This document shows positions 7,070-14,281 of a stretch of DNA of 63,405 bases, piece by piece (position 1 is the first letter of the stretch; every line of letters starts with the position of its first letter). The translations under genes were made by a program, and so were the position numbers. The stretch is taken from positions 1 through 63,405 of the IMG/VR virus record IMGVR_UViG_3300032285_003896. One strand, given 5' to 3'. Below the pieces are notes generated by a model. It ran no database searches and was not told the origin of the DNA. It saw nothing but the letters and a program-made list of their open reading frames with translations. Origin of the DNA: a virus.

Positions 7070-7792
7070 TTGAAAACGGTGGTTATAGGAGATATTCATG
7101 GTAGATCTATTTGGAAATCAATAGTACAAAAAGAAAATCCTGACAGAGTAATTTTTGTTGGAGATTATTTTGATAGTTTCGATATCCCAGGATTAGATCA
7201 GATATATAATTTCAAAGAGATAATTTATTATAAAGAAAGCAACACTCAAGTTGAAGTTATATTGTTGATCGGTAACCACGACTATCATTATTTCCCGGAT
7301 GTCGGTTACAATGGAACATCAGGATATCAAACTGGAATTGCTCCTAACATTATTCAAGCGCTTCAAGAGAATAGACATTATTTACAAATGGCTTATCAAA
7401 TGGGTGAATTTGTATTCACTCATGCAGGTATAAGTAGCCAATTTATGGATGAAGTATTCGGAACTAACGGATGGAAAGTAGATACTTTAGCAGAAGATTT
7501 AAATGAGCTATTCAAATATAAACCTAAAGCTTTTGAATTTAGTGGTAAAAATCCTTATGGAGATGATCCAGAACAAGGTCCACTTTGGATTAGACCAAAG
7601 TCACTAATGAAAATAAATAGAGACACTTTAAGAAAGAAAATCATCCAAGTAGTAGGTCATACTGCAGTTCATAAAATAGATAAAGGAAGTAAAGCTACAG
7701 GAGGTAGATATTATTTCATAGACACTCTAGACACTAGTCAAGAATATATGATCATAGAAAATAATCAAATCTCATTTAATACAGTAAACTAA
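7070..7792 (+). CDS. PPP-family metallophosphatase, 240 aa
   Basis: The three signature blocks of calcineurin-like/PPP phosphatases are present: GDIHGRS (residues 7-13), GDYFDS (about 31-36) and GNHDYH, with later THAG and GHT motifs carrying metal-binding histidines. Length resembles lambda Ser/Thr phosphatase. The start is TTG in AAGTTATTTTG; the protein would lack its first strand if a later ATG were used. It may dephosphorylate proteins or nucleotides, substrate unknown. It has its own promoter. Confidence 0.85.
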   Translation: MKTVVIGDIHGRSIWKSIVQKENPDRVIFVGDYFDSFDIPGLDQIYNFKEIIYYKESNTQVEVILLIGNHDYHYFPDVGYNGTSGYQTGIAPNIIQALQENRHYLQMAYQMGEFVFTHAGISSQFMDEVFGTNGWKVDTLAEDLNELFKYKPKAFEFSGKNPYGDDPEQGPLWIRPKSLMKINRDTLRKKIIQVVGHTAVHKIDKGSKATGGRYYFIDTLDTSQEYMIIENNQISFNTVN

Positions 7793-7798
7793 AAAGTT

Positions 7799-8008
7799 AT
7801 GGATAGAATAGAAATGTTATATGATAATATGGATCGCTTCGATAAAGAACAAATGGCAGAGTATCTAATGAAAGATGGATATCCCACTCCGTATTCCCAT
7901 CCAGAAGAATTTAAATATCAAAATGAAATTCTAAAGTTGTATGACAAGTGGAATATGCTTACTCAAGAAGAAGAGGAAACTATTTTAAGAATAGCAAATA
8001 AATTTTAA
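7799..8008 (+). CDS. Hypothetical protein, 69 aa
   Basis: A Met- and Glu-rich helical protein (MLYDNMDRFDKEQMAEYLM) with leader AAAAAGTTATG six bases after the phosphatase stop, so it probably shares that transcript. No family recognised. Confidence 0.5.
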   Translation: MDRIEMLYDNMDRFDKEQMAEYLMKDGYPTPYSHPEEFKYQNEILKLYDKWNMLTQEEEETILRIANKF

Positions 8009-8010
8009 TC

Positions 8011-8175
8011 ATGTCTTTAATGGTAGATCTAATAGAAAATGTAGAGAATCTGTATTCTAATATGCCCGATAAAAGAAAAAGAAAAGAGTATCAAGATTGG
8101 AAACAAACTATAAACATTGTTATACAAGATATAAATAAATTGTGTAAATTTAAAATGTATAACGAAATAAAATAA
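8011..8175 (+). CDS. Small helical protein, 54 aa
   Basis: A 54-residue frame from ATG 8011, two bases after the preceding stop. Acidic N-terminal helix (LMVDLIENVENLY) and a basic middle (DKRKRKEYQDWKQ). Coding is supported by tight packing with both neighbours. No family recognised. Confidence 0.45.
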   Translation: MSLMVDLIENVENLYSNMPDKRKRKEYQDWKQTINIVIQDINKLCKFKMYNEIK

Positions 8176-8180
8176 AATAT

Positions 8181-8405
8181 ATGGCAGTAAGTCAAAAACC
8201 TAGAAAGAAAAGAGTAGAACCTAAAGTTGTTACTATGCAATCTGTACAAGAGCCATTATGGTTTCCTATTGATTGGGATAAAGTAGAGACTTTAGAAGAC
8301 ATGAAATTTATAATTAAAAACATGGGTTTAGGTTGTTCTAATCAAGCTCCTAGTTATGCAGAACTTAAAAAGTATTTGTCTGATAAACCTACAATTCAAA
8401 ATTAA
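8181..8405 (+). CDS. Hypothetical protein, 74 aa
   Basis: A basic start (SQKPRKKRVEPK) is followed by a short aromatic domain (PLWFPIDWDKVETLEDMKFI). The ending SYAELKKYLSDKPTIQN is polar. Five bases separate it from the upstream gene. No family recognised. Confidence 0.5.
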   Translation: MAVSQKPRKKRVEPKVVTMQSVQEPLWFPIDWDKVETLEDMKFIIKNMGLGCSNQAPSYAELKKYLSDKPTIQN

Positions 8406-8407
8406 TA

Positions 8408-8521
8408 ATGATAAATAAAATACTCTATCTTATATTTGGTTTATTTTGTACGGCAGCATTTCCTTTAGGATTATTACTTCTAGGAATTTATTTTGCTAAT
8501 AAACAAGAAAAAAGTAAATAA
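8408..8521 (+). CDS. Single-pass membrane peptide, 37 aa
   Basis: A hydrophobic peptide with one long transmembrane run (ILYLIFGLFCTAAFPLGLLL) and a charged tail NKQEKSK. It sits two bases after one gene and its stop touches the leader of the next. Its size and position are like the other micro-membrane proteins of this window. Confidence 0.45.
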   Translation: MINKILYLIFGLFCTAAFPLGLLLLGIYFANKQEKSK

Positions 8522-8522
8522 T

Positions 8523-8795
8523 ATGGCAGACTTTAGTAAACAGTATTGTGAAATATACGACCATGGATTTCCTTGGGATTTTGATATAGAAGAAATAGCA
8601 AATGAATTAGATCCTGGTTATATGAATAATGTTATTTGTGAAGGTTTTGGATTTGACGCAATAGGTAAAAAAGAATCTGGTGAAATTATACTACACTTTA
8701 GAGATTGGGAAACAGGAAAAAAATCTTGGGTTAACTATAAAGATTATATGGCAAAACAAAAATTAATGACTAATGAACAGTTGGATAGATCCTAG
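8523..8795 (+). CDS. Acidic hypothetical protein, 90 aa
   Basis: ATG 8523 (MADFSKQYCEIYD) is chosen because it starts right after the preceding stop; an in-frame start upstream would overlap that gene. The protein is acidic and Trp-rich (FPWDFDIEEIANELDPGY). Its last 23 bases overlap the next small gene. No family recognised. Confidence 0.55.
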   Translation: MADFSKQYCEIYDHGFPWDFDIEEIANELDPGYMNNVICEGFGFDAIGKKESGEIILHFRDWETGKKSWVNYKDYMAKQKLMTNEQLDRS

Positions 8796-8952
8796 AATTA
8801 ATAGGATAATAGAATTAGAGTTAGAGATAACAGACGCGGTCTCTAAAGGACATAAAGCGGCAGATAATGATAAGTTTAAAGAGCATAGAGAAGAGCTAAA
8901 GCGATTAAGAGAGGAGCTAAAAATAGAGCGGCGCGCGCAAGGGCGGGGATAA
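8773..8952 (+). CDS. Charged helical protein, 59 aa
   Basis: A frame beginning MNSWIDPRINRII continues as an Arg/Glu-rich amphipathic helix and ends in a very GC-rich stretch encoding ERRAQGRG. It overlaps the previous gene by 23 bases. The base composition at 8920-8980 (runs of GCG) is unlike the rest of the window. Coding is plausible, not certain. Confidence 0.45.
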   Translation: MNSWIDPRINRIIELELEITDAVSKGHKAADNDKFKEHREELKRLREELKIERRAQGRG

Positions 8953-9003
8953 AATTTCGCGAGGGCCTCAAAATTCATAAATACAAATATACAATAATAA
9001 GTT

Positions 9004-9345
9004 ATGCAATACCCAACCTTTGAAAAAATAATGCTTACCTACAAGCGTGCCTTAGAGGACATGACTGCGCTTCACAAGATTGGGTTAGACCTTTCCGAAG
9101 GCCCGTACGACCTCATGAGCCACATGTACGAAATGTTTAATGAATCTATGGGAATTCAATACAACGCCAATGGCGTGGACTGGATTGATTGGTACATATT
9201 CGAAACCGACTGGCAGCAGGCCAAGCACTACGAGGCCTATAATGAAAAGAACCAATTGATAGCCCAAGACTTGCGAGGCCTTTGGGAACTCCTAGAATCA
9301 GAATACAGACTTGATAAAAAACCAGAAATGCCACTAGACTTATGA
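9004..9345 (+). CDS. Hypothetical protein, 113 aa
   Basis: The ATG follows AATAATAAGTTATG. The protein is acidic and rich in Trp, Tyr and Met (GVDWIDWYIFETDWQQAKH). Codon choice is clearly more GC-rich than in adjacent genes, as in its overlapping neighbour at 9342, hinting at a recent shared origin. Opposite-strand frames here are shadows. Confidence 0.6.
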   Translation: MQYPTFEKIMLTYKRALEDMTALHKIGLDLSEGPYDLMSHMYEMFNESMGIQYNANGVDWIDWYIFETDWQQAKHYEAYNEKNQLIAQDLRGLWELLESEYRLDKKPEMPLDL

Positions 9346-9587
9346 AAACAAAACCGCAGCAAGACTACATAATCTGCTATAGAGATGTCGACCCGTACAC
9401 TATGCATATCGATGATGAAGGTGAAGTGTGCAGGACCGGTACCCGTGCCGGAGCGGAAAAGATTATCGAGGCGCTAATGGAGTTTAATCTGAAGTCTAAA
9501 CAAGGACGTCCTAATAGAGAATACCACATAGTAATTCAAGAGAGTCGTGGCCCGATAGAGAAGCCCAATCCCTGGTGGACTTGGTAG
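9342..9587 (+). CDS. Hypothetical protein, 81 aa
   Basis: The start overlaps the previous stop (ATGA), indicating coupled translation. An N-terminal beta segment (DYIICYRDVDPYTMHIDDEG) is followed by a helix (AGAEKIIEALMEFNLKS). It lies directly upstream of the tRNA-like gene. No family recognised. Confidence 0.55.
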   Translation: MKTKPQQDYIICYRDVDPYTMHIDDEGEVCRTGTRAGAEKIIEALMEFNLKSKQGRPNREYHIVIQESRGPIEKPNPWWTW

Positions 9588-9595
9588 AACGAATT

Positions 9596-9695
9596 AGTCA
9601 GGTGGCGGAATTGGTAGACGCAATAGGTAAAAATGCCATACGGATGTTTACCCATCTTATGCAAAGGCTTACAGGTTCGAATCCTGTCCTGACTA
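9596..9695 (+). tRNA. tRNA-Leu-like gene with an enlarged anticodon region
   Basis: Acceptor arms AGTCAGG (9596-9602) and CCTGACT (9688-9694) pair perfectly, the D arm is the leucine-type GCGGAATTGGTAGACGC, and the T arm is ACAGG-TTCGAAT-CCTGT, with A as discriminator and no encoded CCA. The part between D and T arms is about 49 bases, some 17 more than a normal tRNA-Leu. ATAGG/CCCAT (9623-9627, 9651-9655) can form an anticodon stem with one mismatch around a 23-base loop that itself has TAAA/TTTA ends. No standard anticodon loop is visible, so the anticodon is not assigned. Confidence 0.7.
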
Positions 9696-9711
9696 CTATG
9701 GATTTAAATAG

Positions 9712-9726
9712 CCCTATCTCATAGGG
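9712..9726. other. Perfect hairpin downstream of the tRNA
   Basis: CCCTAT-CTC-ATAGGG forms a 6-bp stem with a three-base loop 17 bases after the tRNA end. No T-run follows, so it looks more like a processing or stability hairpin than an intrinsic terminator. Confidence 0.45.
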
Positions 9727-9757
9727 AATTAGTACATTTATATAAATAATAAAGGTT

Positions 9758-10651
9758 ATGAATCTAGGATACGCTTGCATAAACATGACACTAGGAAAGG
9801 CTGTAACCACTAATCGTGGTATGGTCAAGCGTACGTTTCTCGCGAAGGGCCCGGATTGGGTATCCGAACTGGCGCTTGCTAATTCTAAGGATATAATTAA
9901 AATCCTAGAGTGGAATAGATTAAACGGTATCCGGCTGTTTCGCTTGACGTCTGCCCTTATCCCTTGGGGAGATAGTCTAGATCTCACACAATTAAAAGAC
10001 TACGAAGAGATTCGGTCAGAACTTAAAAAAGCAGGTGACTTTGCCAGGTTTCATGGCATTCGTATCACTTCACATCCTGGTCCATTCAATGTACTTGTGT
10101 CTCCAAATGCTGCAGTTGTAGATAAAACAATTCAAGATCTGGAAATGCACGGCAAGATATTTGATATGATGGGACTCGATGAGACCCCGTATAACAAGAT
10201 CAATATACATTGTAATGGTGTGTATGGAGATAAGAAAGCTGCAATGGATAGATTCATTACAAACTTTAGGAGACTTTCCAAGTCTGTAAGGTCTAGGCTT
10301 ACTGTAGAGAACGATGATAAAGCTAGTATGTATTCTGTTATGGATCTGTGGTATATCTGGAGTAAGATAGGTATTCCTATTGTGTTTGATTATCATCATC
10401 ATGGTTTTTGTACAGGAGATCTTACTGAGGAACAGGCTTTAAAGTTGGCAGCAGAGACCTGGCCTAAAGGCATTAAACAGTTAGTCCATTATTCAGAATC
10501 AAAAGCTCTACATGAAGGGGATGCTAAACAAAAACCTCAAGCACATTCAGATTATATCAAGGCACTACCCAATACTTATGGTCTTGATGTAGATATTATG
10601 GTTGAGGCAAAAGCTAAAGAGTTAGCTATACTACCATTCATTAAAAAATAA
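9758..10651 (+). CDS. uvsE: UV damage endonuclease UvsE/UvdE-like, 297 aa
   Basis: The start (MNLGYACINMTL) and the blocks FRLTSALIPWG, SHPGPFNVL, HCNGVYGDKKAAM, TVENDDKA, FDYHHHGFC and VHYSESK match the TIM-barrel UV-damage endonuclease family; His, Glu and Asp residues in these blocks bind the metal ions. The enzyme nicks DNA 5' of UV photoproducts. A TATAAATA box at 9741-9748 and AATAAAGGTTATG precede it. Full length for the family. It probably repairs phage DNA after light exposure. Confidence 0.9.
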   Translation: MNLGYACINMTLGKAVTTNRGMVKRTFLAKGPDWVSELALANSKDIIKILEWNRLNGIRLFRLTSALIPWGDSLDLTQLKDYEEIRSELKKAGDFARFHGIRITSHPGPFNVLVSPNAAVVDKTIQDLEMHGKIFDMMGLDETPYNKINIHCNGVYGDKKAAMDRFITNFRRLSKSVRSRLTVENDDKASMYSVMDLWYIWSKIGIPIVFDYHHHGFCTGDLTEEQALKLAAETWPKGIKQLVHYSESKALHEGDAKQKPQAHSDYIKALPNTYGLDVDIMVEAKAKELAILPFIKK

Positions 10652-10661
10652 AACCATATAT

Positions 10662-10880
10662 ATGAAAAACAAAAACCAAAGTTTTTTTATTCTAATTCTA
10701 TTTATGTTAGTCCTATCAACTACGAGTTGTAATGTTATCATGAAAGCCATTCATCCATTTAATGCACAGAATGACTGCCCTTCAAACAACCCTAAATACT
10801 TCTTTAAAAAGGCTGGCGCAAAACCTACTAAAGCTTATGTAAGAAATAATAGATTTACTCAAAGAAGATATAAGTATTAA
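10662..10880 (+). CDS. Small lipoprotein, 72 aa
   Basis: A lipoprotein signal is clear: basic start (MKNKNQ), hydrophobic core (FFILILFMLVLSTT) and a lipobox LSTTSC with Cys at about residue 23. The mature part is short and ends basic (NNRFTQRRYKY). It would be anchored in the host periplasm-facing membrane; phage lipoproteins of this size often act in superinfection exclusion or as spanin subunits. Role unknown. Confidence 0.65.
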   Translation: MKNKNQSFFILILFMLVLSTTSCNVIMKAIHPFNAQNDCPSNNPKYFFKKAGAKPTKAYVRNNRFTQRRYKY

Positions 10881-10881
10881 T

Positions 10882-11028
10882 ATGGAAACTAAACTCGTAA
10901 GATTTGCAAACGAATCTGAGTTTCTGGAAGCAGAAATAGACATGAGTCAGTTTATACCTGAAAAAGTATTTGATACAGAAGTATTTGGCTGGTATCAAGA
11001 CGTGGTATACATATCAATTAAAAAATAA
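10882..11028 (+). CDS. Small acidic protein, 48 aa
   Basis: A 48-residue acidic frame (starts METKLVRFANESEF) that begins one base after the lipoprotein stop and ends three bases before the next gene. The packing supports coding. No family recognised. Confidence 0.45.
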   Translation: METKLVRFANESEFLEAEIDMSQFIPEKVFDTEVFGWYQDVVYISIKK

Positions 11029-11031
11029 CCG

Positions 11032-11799
11032 ATGTCATCTAGTAATTTTTTTAATCCTAAGAGTAATCAAACTAATCTAAAGAAAGGATTTGTACACTTT
11101 AATGATCCAGGAGATAAACCCATTCTAGGACCTTTTCCAAGTCCTAGTCCAAGTCCTATGCCACTTCCGCCACTTCCGGATATAGTAATGTCAGGTTTAG
11201 TGCTGTGGTTAGATGCGTCTAGATATACTAGAGGTAATTGGGTAAGTTTAGTTGGTACAGATGTTGCAGTACTAACTAATGACTATGGAACAATTACTAG
11301 AGAGTCTAATAATGGTGGCGTGATCCAATCTACAGGCCTTAGTGATCAAGACGGATTTTTAGTAGAGAAGTATTACTCAGGAAGTTCTACAGTAATGACC
11401 GCAACTAAATATATGCCAGGAGGTGTTGATGGATATCAAGGCAGAGTAGTAGGTGCTTACTATAATAATTGGCTATTAGGAAACTGGAATGGATCCATTA
11501 ATCAATACTACGCAGAAGGTTGGATATACAATCCAGATGCACCAGATAATACTGATTGGAATATCTATACAGGAACTAGAAATAATTCTAATGTGTATAA
11601 ATTTTATAACGGATCAAATTTAATTGCATCAAATTCTAATGGTCTTCAAGGTCCAAATGGTTTAGGTATATTTAAACACGAATATTCAAACGAAGTAAGT
11701 TATGCTCAGTGTGGATTTGTATTAGTATATGATAGAGAACTTAGCAGCTCTGAAGTATTACAGAATTATGAAGGATATAAATCAAGATATGGATTATAG
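11032..11799 (+). CDS. LamG-like fold protein with Pro/Ser linker, 255 aa
   Basis: The N-terminus is disordered and carries a PFPSPSPSPSPMPLPPLP-like linker (about residues 38-56). From about residue 60 the sequence has the hallmarks of a concanavalin/LamG jelly roll: GLVLWLDASRY at the start, YNNWLLGNWNGS in the middle and QCGFVLVYDRELSSSEVLQN at the end. Such domains sit on phage fibres or capsid surfaces and bind glycans. It is unusual among the early-region genes, and its linker resembles those of the fibre genes at 32-36 kb. Surface-decoration role is inferred. Confidence 0.65.
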   Translation: MSSSNFFNPKSNQTNLKKGFVHFNDPGDKPILGPFPSPSPSPMPLPPLPDIVMSGLVLWLDASRYTRGNWVSLVGTDVAVLTNDYGTITRESNNGGVIQSTGLSDQDGFLVEKYYSGSSTVMTATKYMPGGVDGYQGRVVGAYYNNWLLGNWNGSINQYYAEGWIYNPDAPDNTDWNIYTGTRNNSNVYKFYNGSNLIASNSNGLQGPNGLGIFKHEYSNEVSYAQCGFVLVYDRELSSSEVLQNYEGYKSRYGL

Positions 11800-12019
11800 T
11801 AAAACTTGTTATACTTGTAATATTAAGTGGCCTTTGTTTATGTTTAAAAAAGATAGGCGAAAGTTCCAATTAAAAATTGCTTTAGGCAGAGTAAGAAACT
11901 GTAGAATTTGTACTCATAAAGAATCAAGAAATCCAGTTACTAGATTCAATTTTGATATTAATAAATTTGAAATAGTTAAATTGAATTGGAAACAAAGATT
12001 AAAAGAATTCCTTTCATGA
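11789..12019 (+). CDS. Small zinc-ribbon protein, 76 aa
   Basis: Starting at ATG 11789 the product has CYTCNIKW and, 32 residues on, CRICTHKE: two CxxC pairs that make a zinc ribbon. The overlap with the LamG gene is 11 bases; an upstream start would overlap it by 71. The C-terminus is basic. HNH-associated and transcription-related ribbons look alike, so no function is given. Confidence 0.55.
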   Translation: MDYSKTCYTCNIKWPLFMFKKDRRKFQLKIALGRVRNCRICTHKESRNPVTRFNFDINKFEIVKLNWKQRLKEFLS

Positions 12020-12072
12020 ATTATTGGTTATTACAAGCAATCGTTAAACAAATTAAAGCAGAAAAGAAATGA
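12016..12072 (+). CDS. Micro-protein, 18 aa
   Basis: An 18-residue frame (MNYWLLQAIVKQIKAEKK) linked by ATGA overlaps to both neighbours: its ATG overlaps the upstream TGA and its own TGA overlaps the next ATG. This may be a real amphipathic micro-peptide or simply a coupling device that carries ribosomes between genes. Confidence 0.35.
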   Translation: MNYWLLQAIVKQIKAEKK

Positions 12073-12314
12073 AAACTGCAATGCAAGAACTTATTGAGTG
12101 GGGAGATGGTATGCTTATCAATAATCCAAGTAAGTTATTAAGTTTTGGAGAGGCTATTGATAAAGCCGTAGAACTTCTTGAAAAAGAAAAGAAGCAGATA
12201 CTAGATGCTATGTTATATGCTCTTGATGAAGACGGGCATAATGGAGCATGGATGATTAATTTTGTTGAATCTTATTATAAAAAAATGTATGAAAAGGAAT
12301 CAAACTCTAAGTAA
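12069..12314 (+). CDS. Helical hypothetical protein, 81 aa
   Basis: An acidic, all-helical protein (SFGEAIDKAVELLEKEKKQI) of the kind found in Bacteroidota phage small-gene arrays. Its start overlaps the upstream stop by four bases. The 3' end overlaps the next small membrane gene by 26 bases. Confidence 0.5.
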   Translation: MKTAMQELIEWGDGMLINNPSKLLSFGEAIDKAVELLEKEKKQILDAMLYALDEDGHNGAWMINFVESYYKKMYEKESNSK

Positions 12315-12432
12315 AGTAGAAGATCTAGGATTTTATATTGTTATGTCTATTGCTTCTGTAATAGGAGGATTTGGTATTTTAGGCTTAATAGCAAAATTAG
12401 TAATAGAAATATCAAGTATATTTAAGCATTGA
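12289..12432 (+). CDS. Small membrane protein, 47 aa
   Basis: A frame from ATG 12289 encodes a polar start (MKRNQTLSKVEDLGF) followed by a long Gly/Ile-rich transmembrane region (GGFGILGLIAKLVIEI). It overlaps the previous gene by 26 bases in another frame and ends four bases before the next. Supported by hydrophobicity and packing only. Confidence 0.4.
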   Translation: MKRNQTLSKVEDLGFYIVMSIASVIGGFGILGLIAKLVIEISSIFKH

Positions 12433-12436
12433 TTAT

Positions 12437-12673
12437 ATGATAGAAATATTAGGTTATATAGCAACAATAGCAACAATAGGATCATTCATGATCAAAGATA
12501 TGTTTCCTTTAAGGATTATGAATGGACTTGCATGCTTACTATGGATTGTATATGGTATTGTGAGACAAGATACCCCAATTATAGTAGTTAACACATCAAT
12601 CATGCTTATTAATCTAGTATGGATCTTTAAATATATAAAACAGTCTGGATATTTATATAAAAGTATAAAATGA
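12437..12673 (+). CDS. Three-helix membrane protein, YgjV/SemiSWEET-like, 78 aa
   Basis: Three hydrophobic helices (about residues 4-20, 26-43 and 48-66) are spaced as in SemiSWEET and YgjV-type proteins, with FPLRIMNGLACLLWIVYG between helices 1 and 2. Single three-helix units dimerise to form a transporter in SemiSWEETs. It could carry a small metabolite across the host inner membrane; this is inferred from topology. Confidence 0.5.
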   Translation: MIEILGYIATIATIGSFMIKDMFPLRIMNGLACLLWIVYGIVRQDTPIIVVNTSIMLINLVWIFKYIKQSGYLYKSIK

Positions 12674-13272
12674 ATTTAAGGAAATTATTATCAGAAGTTT
12701 TAAGTGAACTGAATCTTCCCAAGCCAGAAGATGCATACCCTTTTGATAGTATTAATAAATCTAGAGAAAAAGAAGGTCCTAATGCTAATGCAACAATGTA
12801 TTCATATAGATATACCAATAATAAAGGAGACGATATGGAGATCACTGTTCGTTGTGAGAAAGTTACAGATATAAATAATCCAGGACCGATGAGACCTAAA
12901 ATGACAGTTGCGTTCTCTAAATACGAAAAAGAACCATCAGAAGGTGAGTTGTATGCACGAATGTTAAGAAGAGACGATGATGAAGAATACGATGATGATC
13001 CAGATGACGAAAGAAAATATAGTGAAAAGACCGGAGCCGGTGATTTTATAAAAGTTTTAGCTACTGTAGTTGAGGCTGTAAAAAAGACTGCGGATGATTA
13101 TGCTAAAGGTATTGACAACATATATGAAATAGCATTTGCTCCATCAGATAAAAAAAGAAAGAGTGTCTATGACCACTATGTACAAAGTCTATTCCCTTCC
13201 TGGAAAAAAGATCTAACTAAAACTAGCAATTCCTGGATTTATTTAATCAACAAAAATTATAAAGGAAAGTAG
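12670..13272 (+). CDS. Hypothetical protein with targeting-like N-terminus, 200 aa
   Basis: The start overlaps the preceding TGA. The N-terminus MNLRKLLSEVLSELNLP is an amphipathic helix with LxE motifs, like others in the 53-62 kb cluster and like T4 capsid-targeting peptides. The middle is acidic (DDDEEYDDDPDDERK) and the rest alpha/beta. I do not recognise the family. Packaging into the head is a hypothesis. Confidence 0.6.
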   Translation: MNLRKLLSEVLSELNLPKPEDAYPFDSINKSREKEGPNANATMYSYRYTNNKGDDMEITVRCEKVTDINNPGPMRPKMTVAFSKYEKEPSEGELYARMLRRDDDEEYDDDPDDERKYSEKTGAGDFIKVLATVVEAVKKTADDYAKGIDNIYEIAFAPSDKKRKSVYDHYVQSLFPSWKKDLTKTSNSWIYLINKNYKGK

Positions 13273-13282
13273 AATATTTATT
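13273..13282 (+). promoter_or_regulatory. Candidate late-promoter motif AATATTTATT
   Basis: An exact match to the recurring motif, lying directly after a stop codon and 10 bases before the ATG of a small basic gene. Confidence 0.45.
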
Positions 13283-13291
13283 CTAAAAGCC

Positions 13292-13408
13292 ATGGCAAGA
13301 GCAAAGAAAACCTGGAGACCAATGAAATCCAGAAAGAACGGTCTAAAGCATCGAGACAGGATAAATGAGAATAATAAGATACTAAAAAGATTAAAAGAGA
13401 TCCACTAA
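13292..13408 (+). CDS. Very basic small protein, 38 aa
   Basis: About half of its 38 residues are Lys, Arg or His (MARAKKTWRPMKSRKNGLKH). It has a candidate late promoter upstream and a terminator overlapping its end, so it forms its own transcription unit. Its size and charge suggest a nucleic acid binding or DNA-condensing peptide, for example a head core component. Confidence 0.5.
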   Translation: MARAKKTWRPMKSRKNGLKHRDRINENNKILKRLKEIH

Positions 13409-13424
13409 AAACGGATCTTTTTTT
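13396..13424 (+). terminator. Intrinsic terminator
   Basis: AGATCC (13398-13403) pairs with GGATCT (13413-13418) around a nine-base loop, with extra A-T/G-T pairs outside, and is followed by a run of seven T. The 5' arm overlaps the end of the preceding CDS. The T-run also serves as the T-tract of the next promoter. Confidence 0.75.
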
Positions 13425-13449
13425 ATTTAAATGGATTGTGTTATATTTG
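13418..13449 (+). promoter_or_regulatory. Promoter: T-tract plus TATATTTG
   Basis: The terminator T-run (to A 13425) is followed after 16 bases by TATATTTG (13442-13449), the exact Bacteroidota -7 consensus. It drives the small-gene array starting at 13468, whose ATG lies 18 bases after the box. Confidence 0.75.
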
Positions 13450-13467
13450 ATTAATAAGAAACAAATT

Positions 13468-13875
13468 ATGGCACGATTTACATATTATACAGTGGGTTAT
13501 GGTGTATTTAGTTTGCTGGGTGAACGATACAGGATGGGTAGGATAGAAATATATGATAGCCAAGATGAAAGCGGTTACGCTGTCTCAGAAGGGGAATATT
13601 GTATGCCATTTGAAGCAGCCCGTAAATTTGAGGAATTTATAGAAGCCTTAACAACAGATCTACCAATACAAATAGATATAGGTTCAGTTAAATGGTGTAA
13701 TAAAGAATGCGCTGATGAATTAGGTATAGATCCCGAACTAATGCATGATGATGCAACTAAGAAAGCCTATTGGAGAAAGAAAAACGATATATATGCCGTT
13801 GAAAAAGGCTACAAAGATTGGGATGATTTAGTAGCACATTCAAAATTTGCACCTAAAAATAAAGAAAAGCTATGA
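13468..13875 (+). CDS. Hypothetical protein, 135 aa
   Basis: Starts at ATG 13468 (MARFTYYTVGYG). An upstream in-frame ATG at 13438 lies inside the promoter and is rejected. The N-terminal half is beta-rich, the rest acidic and helical (ADELGIDPELMHDDATKKAY). First gene of a coupled operon of diverged paralogues. No family recognised. Confidence 0.6.
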   Translation: MARFTYYTVGYGVFSLLGERYRMGRIEIYDSQDESGYAVSEGEYCMPFEAARKFEEFIEALTTDLPIQIDIGSVKWCNKECADELGIDPELMHDDATKKAYWRKKNDIYAVEKGYKDWDDLVAHSKFAPKNKEKL

Positions 13876-14081
13876 CAGCAGCAGAAAAAGCATATGAATT
13901 AGTCTTAAAATTCCAATTCAAGCAAGAAGGTATAAGGAAAGAACTTGCTAAGAGGAGTGCATTAATAGCAGTGCACGAAATGATGAGAATAGCTCCTTGG
14001 GGAGGTGATATAGATACACAAATAGAAGATGGTTCTAAAGAGTTTTATATGAATGTAAAAAAAGAAATAGAAAAACTATGA
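13872..14081 (+). CDS. 'EKAxELVxKF' small protein, 69 aa
   Basis: The pattern starts with MTAAEKAYELVLKFQ, continues with AKRSALIAVHEMM and ends in KKEIEKL. Proteins of this layout are frequent and multi-copy in Bacteroidota genomes and phages. It is a paralogue of the gene at 14282 (same start, ALxxVxE helix and EIEKL end). It overlaps the previous stop by four bases. Function unknown. Confidence 0.6.
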   Translation: MTAAEKAYELVLKFQFKQEGIRKELAKRSALIAVHEMMRIAPWGGDIDTQIEDGSKEFYMNVKKEIEKL

Positions 14082-14278
14082 TATCAAAAGAAGACTATTG
14101 GAAGCAGGTAGATTATATAAACAGTATGAAATCAACTGTTACACTAGAACCTAAAATAATACCAAGTGAGAAGTTTACAGTTAAAATCAAATCAACAGAA
14201 AACATATTTTCCAGAATATGGCAAATGATTGTAACTCCTTTTACTTGGATATTTTTTGGCTATATTAAAATTAAATAA
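14078..14278 (+). CDS. Small protein with C-terminal membrane-like helix, 66 aa
   Basis: A polar N-terminus (ISKEDYWKQVDYINSMK) is followed by a hydrophobic aromatic C-terminal segment (IWQMIVTPFTWIFFGYI). It is coupled by ATGA overlap to the upstream gene. It could be tail-anchored. No family recognised. Confidence 0.5.
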   Translation: MISKEDYWKQVDYINSMKSTVTLEPKIIPSEKFTVKIKSTENIFSRIWQMIVTPFTWIFFGYIKIK

Positions 14279-14281
14279 CAT

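Noticed and set aside
13438-13467. Longer start for the 135-residue gene
   Set aside because: The upstream ATG precedes the TATATTTG box and is part of the promoter.
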